A stretch of 6,284 bases of DNA from Planctomycetota bacterium (GTDB lineage: Bacteria > Planctomycetota > Planctomycetia > Planctomycetales > Planctomycetaceae): contig JAEYWB010000575.1 of NCBI GenBank assembly GCA_023429275.1, forward strand, positions 1-6,284, read 5' to 3'. The position numbers and the translations under genes were made by a program. The notes under the pieces were generated by a model that ran no database searches, had not been told where the DNA came from, and saw only the letters and a program-made list of their open reading frames with translations. Below, piece after piece: positions 1 through 5,184 of this stretch; positions within the stretch are counted from its first letter, which is position 1; each line of letters opens with the position of its first letter.

Positions 1-562
1 GGTCCGAGCCGTGGTGGGCGTCGATGTTGCCGACGCAGCCGTCGCGGGAGATGTTGTCGCCCGAGAAGAGGAGGTTACCCATCCGGCACGAGAGCTGGGC
101 CGGCGCCTGGCCCGGGGTGTGCCAGACGTCGAGCTTGAGATCGCCGAGCGTGAGGACATCTCCCTCGTCGATCGTCGCGTCGAGGGTGACCTGCGGCAGG
201 TCGATCGAGATTCCCTGCGCCGTGATCTCGGCGTAGGTCATGATCCGTTCGCCGGTCTTGAGGAGCTCCGCCGCCTGCTTGTGGCCGACGACCTGCGCCT
301 GCGGCATGATTTCCTTGGCCCGCTTCAGTCCCTGGATGTGGTCGACGTCAGCGTGCGTCGCGACGAGGTAGCGGCAGTTCGCCAGTCGAAAATCCATCTG
401 CCGGATGAGGGCGAGGATGTCGTCGAGCGTGTCCTGATACCCGACGTCGATCAGCATCCAGTCGTCACCGGAGTGCACGAGGTAGACACAGCAGCCCATC
501 CGCCGGCGGGCGGCGTGGTTCATCTCGATGACGTTGGGAAACAGCTCGATCCGCGGGGCCAT
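1..562 (-). CDS. Metallo-beta-lactamase-fold hydrolase (C-terminus beyond window)
   Basis: This is the first 187 residues of a metallo-beta-lactamase (MBL) fold protein; the rest lies left of base 1. Seen: an N-terminal beta segment (residues 1-40, ending WMLIDVG), the metal motif H-A-D-V-D-H at 70-75, HTPGQ at 148-152, SGDN at 167-170 and a DAHHGSD segment at 181-187 near the edge. This order is the standard MBL core; the substrate cannot be told. The first motif is the HxDxDH variant instead of HxHxDH, and Gln152 stands where the third zinc-ligand His of HTPGH normally sits, so one metal site looks altered. No signal peptide, so probably cytoplasmic. The ATG at 562 is preceded by AAAAGG with a 6-nt gap. 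It follows prfA on the same strand after 217 nt, a position where prmC is often found, but this protein is not a methyltransferase. Confidence 0.86.
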   Translation of the reverse strand, partial: MAPRIELFPNVIEMNHAARRRMGCCVYLVHSGDDWMLIDVGYQDTLDDILALIRQMDFRLANCRYLVATHADVDHIQGLKRAKEIMPQAQVVGHKQAAELLKTGERIMTYAEITAQGISIDLPQVTLDATIDEGDVLTLGDLKLDVWHTPGQAPAQLSCRMGNLLFSGDNISRDGCVGNIDAHHGSD

Positions 563-648
563 GCGAAACCTTTTGACTCTCTGGAGATACGAGGAATTCT
601 AGCCGAGGGGTTCCGGACCGGTGTAGCGGCGGAGGTCTGATCGGAGAA

Positions 649-677
649 ATAAGAAACAAGGATGGATTGTGTCTCAA
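649..677 (-). promoter_or_regulatory. Possible sigma-70-type promoter for the MBL gene
   Basis: On the minus strand TTGAGA (677-672, 5/6 match to the -35 consensus) is followed after exactly 17 nt by TCTTAT (654-649, 4/6 match to the -10). It lies in the gap between the prfA stop and the MBL start and would give a leader of about 80 nt. A second -10-like hexamer, TAGAAT (601-596), lies closer to the gene but lacks a good -35. No terminator was found after prfA, so read-through from prfA is also possible. Confidence 0.35.
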
Positions 678-779
678 TCGGCAGACGTCCGCCCGAAACA
701 GAGGAGGCCTGGAACGATCTGTGAATCCCGAAGTCCCGAGTCTTCAGCGCCCGATCGATCCGGAGTTCTTCCCGCGGAT

Positions 780-1856
780 TCAGCCCTCCGTCGCGACCCC
801 GCGCAGACGCTCCTGCCGATCGAACTCGACGAGGGCCTTGCCCAGGTCGTCGAGATCCCCCTGCATGATCGCATCGAGCTTGTGGAGCGTAAGTCCGATC
901 CGGTGGTCGGTGACCCGCGACTGCGGAAAGTTGTACGTCCGGATCCGCTCGCTCCGGTCCCCGGAGCCGATCAGCGTCCGGCGAGCGCTGGCCCGGGCCT
1001 GATGGGCCTTGTTCTGCTCCGCTTCCAGCATCCGGCTGCGGAGCATCCGCATCGCCTAGGCCCGGTTCTTGTGCTGGCTCTTCTCGTCCTGGCACTTCAC
1101 GGCGATCCCGGTCGGGACGTGCGTGATCCGGACGGCACTCTCGATCTTGTTGACCTTCTGCCCCCCCGGGCCGCCGGCCCGCATCGTCTCGATCACGAGG
1201 TCCTTGTCGTTGATCTCGATGTCGACCTCTTCGGCCTCCGGCAGGACGGCCACGGTCGCCGCACTGGTGTGAATCCGGCCCTGGGTCTCGGTCGCCGGGA
1301 CGCGCTGCACGCGATGTCCGCCGCTCTCGAACTGGAGTGCGTGGTACGCCCCCTCCCCGGTGATCGAGAAGATGACTTCCTTGAATCCTCCCATTTCGGA
1401 AGGGCTCGCGTCGAGGATTTCCTGCTTCCAGCCGCGGGCGTCGACGTACCGCGAATACATGTTGTAGAGGTCGCCGGCGAACAGGGCGGCTTCATCGCCG
1501 CCGGTCCCGGCCCGGATTTCCATGATGAGGCCCCCGCGGGTGATCGAGTCCCCCGCCGTCACGAGGTCCTCGAGCTCGGTCTTCATCGCTTCGAACTGGG
1601 CGCGAAGTCCGGTCAGCTCCGACTCGGCGTAAGAGCGGGTCTCCGGGTCCGATTCGCTCTCGAGGAGGCTGCTGAGGTCGGCGATGTCAGATTCGAGCTT
1701 CTTGAAGGTCCGGACGGTGTCCGCCATCTTCTTGAGCCCGCCGTACTCGCGGTTGATCTCGACGAGCTTCTGCGGATTCGCGAGGACCTCGGGGCTCTGG
1801 AGCTGGTTCTCGAGCTCCTCGAAACGGTTCAGCTTGAGTTCGAGGCTGGGGAACAT
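780..1856 (-). CDS. prfA: Peptide chain release factor 1 (RF1), interrupted by an in-frame UAG
   Basis: RF1 recognises UAA and UAG stop codons and triggers peptide release on the ribosome. From the ATG at 1856 there are 358 codons, close to the 360 residues of E. coli RF1. The codon-reading motif PAT (187-189) marks it as RF1 and not RF2, whose motif is SPF. The catalytic GGQ is at 231-233, within [10 protein letters not shown]. Codon 267 is TAG (1058-1056), between [11 protein letters not shown] and AMRMLRSRM; homologues have Lys there (AAG to TAG would be one change). The frame stays open for 91 further conserved residues ([23 protein letters not shown]) to a TGA at 780. Either full-length RF1 is made by readthrough, or two pieces are made, or this is a base error or fresh mutation. 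A GTG at 1889 would add 11 residues, but FPSLELKL after the ATG matches the usual family N-terminus. No clear Shine-Dalgarno site precedes either start. The rpmE terminator lies upstream, so prfA probably has its own promoter. Confidence 0.94.
1056..1058 (-). other. In-frame UAG codon within prfA
   Basis: The plus-strand bases are CTA, so the minus strand reads TAG in the prfA frame: CGG GCC TAG GCG ATG CGG ATG. Conserved RF1 sequence continues in the same frame on both sides, so this is a substitution and not an indel. It creates the 8-bp palindrome GCCTAGGC (1054-1061). An in-frame ATG lies one codon later (1052-1050). A short hairpin, GCGGA-TGC-TCCGC (1050-1038), begins 5 nt after the stop on the mRNA. 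A role as a recoding site is inference. Confidence 0.85.
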
Positions 1857-1888
1857 GTCAGGCTGTCGGCTTGAGAAGAACCGTTTCA

Positions 1889-1964
1889 CCGCGACGCGCG
1901 AGCGGAGCGAAGGATGCGATCGCCGGCTTCCGGGTGCGGGCCGCGCTCAACTGGCGCGTCGCGG
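1889..1964 (-). promoter_or_regulatory. Long inverted repeat / structured leader upstream of prfA
   Basis: An 11-bp perfect inverted repeat has arms at 1889-1899 and 1954-1964 (CCGCGACGCGC on the mRNA pairing with GCGCGTCGCGG), enclosing 54 nt. Inside it GAGCG (1900-1904) can pair with CGCTC (1944-1948), and CCGG-ctt-CCGG (1923-1933) can form a small hairpin. The structure ends 32 nt before the prfA ATG. It is not followed by a T-run, so it is not an ordinary terminator. A cis-regulatory RNA role is inference; the rest of the rpmE-prfA gap shows no convincing promoter hexamers. Confidence 0.4.
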
Positions 1965-1991
1965 CTGAACGGACTGAACTGTGATGGGCGC

Positions 1992-2035
1992 AAAAGAAAA
2001 CGAGCGGTCGCCGCGCAGGGGCGGGGACCGCTCGT
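1992..2035 (-). terminator. Intrinsic terminator after rpmE
   Basis: On the minus strand a perfect 10-bp stem, ACGAGCGGTC (2035-2026) with GACCGCTCGT (2009-2000), can be extended inside by a 4-bp CCGC/GCGG helix. The T-tract TTTTCTTTT (2000-1992) follows at once, its first T being the last stem base. It begins 13 nt after the rpmE stop, the normal form and place of a Rho-independent terminator. It separates rpmE from prfA. Confidence 0.9.
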
Positions 2036-2048
2036 CTCGTGAACCAAG

Positions 2049-2327
2049 CTACTTCGTGCCTTCGGCCTTCGTTTCGCCTTCCGGCTTCTTGCCCCACTTC
2101 TTCTGGAACTTCTCGATCCGGCCGGCGGTGTCGATGAACTTCATCTTGCCGGTGAAGAACGGGTGGGAGGCCGCGCTGATGTCGATGGTGACGAGCGGGT
2201 ACTCGTTGCCATCTTCCCACTTGATCTTCTCCTTGGAAGTCATCGTGGAGCGGGTCAGGAACTTGTAGTTCGCACCGATGTCGAAGAAGACGACCGGATG
2301 ATAGTCGGGATGGATGTCGTTTTTCAC
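2049..2327 (-). CDS. rpmE: 50S ribosomal protein L31 type B
   Basis: L31 is a small protein of the large ribosomal subunit. The 92-residue product starts [16 protein letters not shown] and carries the family block [25 protein letters not shown] (residues 37-61), followed by [13 protein letters not shown]. It has no cysteines, so it is the zinc-independent type B form (the rpmE2/ykgM class). A Lys/Glu-rich tail follows residue 80. The GTG at 2327 was chosen because family members begin M-K-x-D-I-H-P; the longer open frame to 2426 adds 33 residues with no family resemblance. No Shine-Dalgarno site is evident. It ends with TAG, an RF1-dependent stop, 13 nt before a strong terminator. It lies 128 nt after rpsI on the same strand and may be cotranscribed with it or have its own leader. 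Confidence 0.96.
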   Translation of the reverse strand: MKNDIHPDYHPVVFFDIGANYKFLTRSTMTSKEKIKWEDGNEYPLVTIDISAASHPFFTGKMKFIDTAGRIEKFQKKWGKKPEGETKAEGTK

Positions 2328-2350
2328 GGGAGTAAGCCGATGGAGAGCTT

Positions 2351-2416
2351 CGCGGCGACTGCCAGTGTCGCGGGCGGGTGAGTCCGTTCGGACCGGTCGG
2401 CACGCTGGCAGCGTGC
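2351..2416 (-). promoter_or_regulatory. Hairpin-rich leader before rpmE
   Basis: The 128-nt gap between rpsI and rpmE contains a perfect 7-bp dyad with a 3-nt loop (GCACGCT-ggc-AGCGTGC, 2400-2416), the palindrome TCCGTTCGGA near 2383-2392, and overlapping ACTG/CAGT and GCGAC/GTCGC pairings around 2355-2371. A TTGACG hexamer lies just upstream on the minus strand, but no matching -10 was found 16-18 nt away. These could be parts of an L31 leader RNA or an operator; no known L31 leader motif was recognised. Confidence 0.3.
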
Positions 2417-2436
2417 TCATCGTCAAATGGAAAGCT

Positions 2437-2449
2437 GCGACAGAGTCGC
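2437..2449 (-). terminator. Weak hairpin just after the rpsI stop
   Basis: GCGAC-tct-GTCGC on the minus strand forms a 5-bp stem beginning 6 nt after the rpsI TAA and is followed by AGCTTTCC. The T-run is short, so this is at best a weak or partial terminator; it may instead protect the 3' end of the rplM-rpsI message. Confidence 0.25.
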
Positions 2450-2455
2450 CGGCCG

Positions 2456-2968
2456 TTACCGCTTCGAGAACTGGAAGCTGCGGCGGGCCTTCTTGTGACC
2501 GTACTTCTTACGTTCGACCGCACGGCCGTCGCGGCTGAGGAACTTCCCTTCAGCCAGGATCGGGTGGAGCGAGGTGTTCTTGGCCTGAAGGGCACGGGCA
2601 ATGCCGAGGACGATCGCACCGGTCTGGCCGGTCGGTCCACCGCCGTTGACCTGGACGAGGACATCGACCTTGTCCGCCATGCTCGTGGCATTCAGCGGGG
2701 CGAGGATCTCGTGCTGATCGCGCTCAAGGGTGACGTACTCCTTGAACTCGCGGCCGTTGATCGTGATCTTGCCGGAGCCATCGATGATCCGGACGCGGGC
2801 GACCGAGGTCTTCCGGCGGCCGGTGCCGAGGGCGGCGCCGAACTTGTCGATCTTGCCGCGGATCGTCGGAGCGGGACGCTCGACGACCGGCGATTCGAGA
2901 GCGGTCCCTTCGCCGCCGAGGGTCAGGTCGTTCACGGATTCAGCGGCGGGGAGAGTGTCGGTCGACAT
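2456..2968 (-). CDS. rpsI: 30S ribosomal protein S9
   Basis: S9 belongs to the small-subunit head; its C-terminal SKR tail reaches the P-site tRNA. The 170-residue product contains the core [14 protein letters not shown] (48-61), [12 protein letters not shown] (108-119), [20 protein letters not shown] (144-163) and the conserved end FSKR. E. coli S9 is 130 residues; here about 40 extra residues precede the core, Ser/Thr/Glu-rich and without a recognisable domain. The ATG at 2968 is supported by GGAAG with a 6-nt gap. There is no better start between this and the core, so the extension seems genuine. It lies 103 nt after rplM, the usual L13-S9 pairing, and ends with TAA. Confidence 0.97.
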   Translation of the reverse strand: MSTDTLPAAESVNDLTLGGEGTALESPVVERPAPTIRGKIDKFGAALGTGRRKTSVARVRIIDGSGKITINGREFKEYVTLERDQHEILAPLNATSMADKVDVLVQVNGGGPTGQTGAIVLGIARALQAKNTSLHPILAEGKFLSRDGRAVERKKYGHKKARRSFQFSKR

Positions 2969-3012
2969 GCAGTGCTTCCAGGCGATCAGTCAGGACGAAC
3001 GAACGAGGAGGT

Positions 3013-3049
3013 CGGACGGTCCTTGAAACGAAACAGCGGGAACCGTCCG
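3013..3049 (-). promoter_or_regulatory. Intercistronic stem-loop between rplM and rpsI
   Basis: An 8-bp perfect inverted repeat, CGGACGGT (3013-3020) and ACCGTCCG (3042-3049), encloses a 21-nt loop and sits in the 103-nt rplM-rpsI gap. No T-run follows on the minus strand, so it is unlikely to be a strong terminator. It may act in RNA processing, stability or differential expression of S9; that is inference. Confidence 0.35.
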
Positions 3050-3071
3050 GGGCTGCCCGCTGCAAGGATTG

Positions 3072-3563
3072 TTACTTCAGGTGAGCAGGGAGTTCCTGCG
3101 GCTGCTGGGCCTGGTGCGGGTGGTTCGTCCCGACGAACAGGCGGAGATTCTTGAGCATCTTGTAGGCGAGCTTGTTCTTCGGGAGCATGCGGCGGACCGC
3201 CTCGCGAAGGATGAACGCCGGCTTGCGGGTGAGCAGTTCGGCCGCGGTGTCGGTCCGGTGACCGCCCGGGAAGCCGGTGTAGCGCGAGTAGCCCTTAGTG
3301 GCCATCTTGGTCGTGAAGTACGGGCTCTCTTCGCGAGCGAGCTTCTTGCCGGTGAAGCGGATCTTCTCGGCGTTGATCACGACGACGCAGTCCCCGGAGA
3401 GGACGTGCGGGGTGTATTCCGGCTTGTGCTTGCCCATGAGGATCGTGGCGATCTTTGTGGCGAGGCGGCCGACGATCTGATTGTCGGCGTCCACGACGTA
3501 CCAGTTCGGGCTCGTCGCTTCCTTCTTGGCCATGAACGTCTTGGATACGACCGACTTGGACAC
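3072..3563 (-). CDS. rplM: 50S ribosomal protein L13
   Basis: L13 is an early-assembly protein of the large subunit. The 163-residue product shows KTFMAKKE (8-15), WYVVDADNQIVGRLATKIA (21-39), GKHKPEYTPHVLSGDCVVVINAEKIRFTGKK (44-74), the RRMLPKNKLAYKMLKNLRLFVG segment (124-145) and NHPHQAQQP (147-155), all family hallmarks. It is about 20 residues longer than E. coli L13 (142): some sit in the loop after TGKK (roughly 75-98), others at the two ends. The GTG at 3563 was chosen because GAGAGGA lies 8 nt upstream and KTFMAK should be a few residues inside the protein; ATG at 3533 would cut it off, and the longer frame to 3632 runs into the leader. It is the first gene of rplM-rpsI and ends with TAA. 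Confidence 0.97.
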   Translation of the reverse strand: MSKSVVSKTFMAKKEATSPNWYVVDADNQIVGRLATKIATILMGKHKPEYTPHVLSGDCVVVINAEKIRFTGKKLAREESPYFTTKMATKGYSRYTGFPGGHRTDTAAELLTRKPAFILREAVRRMLPKNKLAYKMLKNLRLFVGTNHPHQAQQPQELPAHLK

Positions 3564-3593
3564 TGCTGCGATCCTCTCGCTTGCACCTTCGAA

Positions 3594-3617
3594 GCGAAAT
3601 CGACGAAGTCGATTCGC
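3594..3617 (-). promoter_or_regulatory. Leader hairpin upstream of rplM
   Basis: AATCGAC (3598-3604) and GTCGATT (3608-3614) form a perfect 7-bp stem with a 3-nt loop, extendable by GCG/CGC past a single bulged A at 3597. It lies in the 5' untranslated leader about 30 nt before the rplM GTG. A role in regulation by L13, as known for the E. coli rplM-rpsI operon, is only a suggestion. Confidence 0.4.
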
Positions 3618-3648
3618 CCTAAACCCCGACACCCAAACGGGATACGGA

Positions 3649-3701
3649 TTCCGCGTTTTTGCGGAAACGGAAAGTGTAGCCGATCAGGCCCAAGCGTTCA
3701 A
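3649..3701 (-). promoter_or_regulatory. Promoter of rplM-rpsI with a hairpin at the predicted 5' end of the mRNA
   Basis: TTGAAC (3701-3696) and TACACT (3678-3673), each matching 4 of 6 consensus bases and separated by exactly 17 nt, form a plausible housekeeping promoter. Transcription should start near 3666. At that point TTCCGC (3666-3661) pairs with GCGGAA (3654-3649) around the loop AAAAAC, which would put a hairpin at the extreme 5' end of the transcript. The promoter lies between the terminator of the upstream gene and rplM, where the operon promoter is expected. Confidence 0.6.
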
Positions 3702-3724
3702 CTACCCTGTCTCGACAATTCTCA

Positions 3725-3756
3725 GGGAAAACGCCGCACATGGAGAGGCGGCGTTT
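3725..3756 (-). terminator. Intrinsic terminator after the TIGR03009-type gene
   Basis: A perfect 9-bp stem, AAACGCCGC (3756-3748 on the minus strand) with GCGGCGTTT (3737-3729), closes a 10-nt loop and runs into TTTTCCC. It starts 40 nt after the TAG stop at 3797. The T-tract is short, but stem, place and direction fit a Rho-independent terminator that isolates this gene from rplM. Confidence 0.72.
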
Positions 3757-3796
3757 GCGAAATCATAGAGTCTGCCGTCTGCCGGGACCATTGGCC

Positions 3797-4711
3797 CTAC
3801 TTGATCACGCTCTTCGGGACGGTCCTCATCTCCGGAGCGACTTCGGCGGTGGTCTGCTTCGTGACCTTGTAGTTCGAAATTCCCAGGTTTCTCGAAGTGA
3901 ACGGGTCGAAGATCCACCGCGGGTTGACCTTCTGGTCGGCATTGAAGACGTAAACCGTCTCCTTGGTGCCCGCGGGGTCAAATGTCCGAATGGCCTGAGG
4001 CAGAAAGGTTTGTGGATTGAGCATCACTTCGGCGACGCTCCACTCCTGTGCGTCCTGCCTCAGGAGGGGCTTGGCGACAAGGTGGTAGATTTCAGCTGAG
4101 TGGCGACTGCCGATCTCGAGCTGATAGCGACGTTCCGCCTTCTCCGCCTTGATCCCGAACAGGAACGGCAGCGGGCCGTCCACGATGTTCTGGCCCTGAT
4201 ACTGCGGCGGAATGTCGACTTGCTGAACGCTCTTCGACGTGTCGTCGATGACGAGCACCTGGGTTCCCGTGCAGACCCAGCGCTGGGGGTCGTCTGCGAC
4301 GACCTTGTAGTTGACACCCTTGCTTGTCTGCTTTCCCTGGTTGATCGCGGACTTGGGAAGCTCGACGGCGTTGAGGTCGATCCGGCCCTTGTCCGGCGCC
4401 TCGTACATGAATTGACCGACCGACCGCTTCTCGACTCCAAAAACGTCGTCGTAGGTCATCCGCGAGAATGACCCCGACATGCGGTTGATCCCGGCGGTGT
4501 TCTTTTCCCAAAGCCCCAGGATCGCGGTGACGCGGGGGTCGACCTGGCGCGCCGGCGCAGGGCCGGGAGCTGGCCCGATCGCTGCCTGACCGAGCGGCTG
4601 CTGTCCCTGTTGCGGCTGTTGTCCCCAGAGCGGGCTGCCGAAGAGGGCGACGGGAATCGCTCCCCACACGGTCCGGCTCAAGAATTCGCGGCGATCCATC
4701 ACCTGCGGCAT
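3797..4711 (-). CDS. Tat-exported planctomycete protein, TIGR03009-type domain
   Basis: The function is unknown. The product has 304 residues: a twin-arginine signal (MDRREFLSRT at 5-14, then hydrophobic AIPVALFGSPLWG to about 30), a Gln/Pro/Ala-rich linker (31-57), and a single domain from about 58 to 285. The core (LGLWEKNTAGINRMSGSF at 65-82, then WVCTGTQVLVIDDTSKSVQQVDIPP and LPFLFGIKAEKAERRYQL at 181-198) resembles what I remember of the planctomycete TIGR03009 domain, whose strand pattern recalls LolA-like lipoprotein-binding folds. That last link is inference. Export is probably by Tat, to the periplasm. Two starts are possible: ATG at 4711, directly abutted by GGAAGG, which is too close to serve it; and ATG at 4699, which gives the compact MDRREFL start and lies 12 nt after GGAAGG. 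The gene ends with TAG and has its own terminator, so it is probably monocistronic. Confidence 0.85.
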   Translation of the reverse strand: MPQVMDRREFLSRTVWGAIPVALFGSPLWGQQPQQGQQPLGQAAIGPAPGPAPARQVDPRVTAILGLWEKNTAGINRMSGSFSRMTYDDVFGVEKRSVGQFMYEAPDKGRIDLNAVELPKSAINQGKQTSKGVNYKVVADDPQRWVCTGTQVLVIDDTSKSVQQVDIPPQYQGQNIVDGPLPFLFGIKAEKAERRYQLEIGSRHSAEIYHLVAKPLLRQDAQEWSVAEVMLNPQTFLPQAIRTFDPAGTKETVYVFNADQKVNPRWIFDPFTSRNLGISNYKVTKQTTAEVAPEMRTVPKSVIK

Positions 4712-4817
4712 CCTTCCAAATCCACGAATGTCGATCTGAACACAGGGTTCTGATCGAGTGCCGTAATAATCCAGCTGAGGAAGTTTTCTCTAACCCTTCG
4801 CCCGCCAAGGAGAAACG

Positions 4818-4830
4818 GCGTGTAACACGC
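4818..4830. promoter_or_regulatory. 13-bp perfect dyad, possible operator
   Basis: GCGTGT-a-ACACGC is a perfect inverted repeat with 6-bp arms around one central base, about 107 nt upstream of the TIGR03009-type gene start. The size and symmetry are typical of a dimeric repressor site. No regulator gene is in view. Confidence 0.25.
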
Positions 4831-4910
4831 GGCAATTCCGGAGTCTACCACGGCCGGCTTTGCGGGGCCTAGATCAGTTCGACGCGAGGAGGCCGCGCGG
4901 CGACGCAACA

Positions 4911-4968
4911 GGCCGGCCACGCTCTCGACATTCGCTCGCGACACGGCAATATCCGTGTCAGGCCGGCC
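4911..4968. repeat. Hairpin beside paired GGCCGGCC sites
   Basis: GACACGG (4940-4946) and CCGTGTC (4953-4959) form a 7-bp inverted repeat around CAATAT. The 8-bp palindrome GGCCGGCC occurs at 4911-4918 and again at 4961-4968, exactly 50 bp apart. No T-run follows on either strand, so it is not an ordinary terminator. Function unknown. Confidence 0.4.
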
Positions 4969-5184
4969 CGGACCCCTTCAGCAGAATCTGCCGGAACGTG
5001 TCGTCGTCTCGTCGGCCGGCTCTCAGGAGCGAACCTCGTTCACGCATTTCCAACGCCTTCCATCCAGACGGCGTATTGCATGAACCCCCCATGGACTCGG
5101 CCGGGCTACCCCCTGCTGCATTCCGCTGCAGACCCCGGGCATCCCGAGCGTTGACCGAGACCAGGCCAGGACGTCCCACTCACG

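Larger units (their letters stand above)
4712..5184. other. Divergent intergenic region (473 nt), no gene seen
   Basis: This spacer separates two divergently transcribed genes, so it should hold both promoters. No convincing -35/-10 pair was found in either direction; the best minus-strand candidate, TTAGAG with GATTAT 16 nt later (about 4766-4793), is poor. It contains the dyad GCGTGTAACACGC (4818-4830), a 7-bp hairpin at 4940-4959 and two GGCCGGCC sites (4911-4918, 4961-4968). Short open frames here have no recognisable protein character. Confidence 0.6.

Noticed and set aside
11..640. 209-residue plus-strand open frame opposite the MBL gene
   Set aside because: The minus strand encodes clear MBL motifs; this frame is Val/Asp/Arg-rich with no recognisable domain.
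716..782. Possible terminator after prfA
   Set aside because: Short self-complementary pieces such as CGGGACTTCGGG occur, but no stable stem followed by a T-run was found.
1050..1060. Frameshift (as in prfB) as the explanation of the prfA interruption
   Set aside because: Conserved sequence before and after the UAG is in the same frame, so no shift is needed; only readthrough, restart or a base change fits.
669..1874. 401-residue plus-strand open frame opposite prfA
   Set aside because: It is antisense to conserved RF1 sequence; its Leu/Asp/Arg-rich composition is that expected from the complement of a GC-rich gene.
1857..1889. GTG start of prfA 11 residues upstream
   Set aside because: Family members begin at the equivalent of the ATG at 1856, the added residues are not conserved, and the GTG falls in the base of the leader inverted repeat.
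2378..3154. 258-residue plus-strand open frame opposite rpsI
   Set aside because: Antisense to conserved S9; no domain seen.
4699..4944. 81-residue minus-strand open frame in the divergent spacer
   Set aside because: No family resemblance or Shine-Dalgarno support, and it runs out of frame over the start of the TIGR03009-type gene.
4851..5105. Series of GGCCGG motifs spaced 50-85 nt apart
   Set aside because: GGCCGG or its complement also occurs in several coding parts of the window, and apart from the two 8-bp sites the spacing is irregular.
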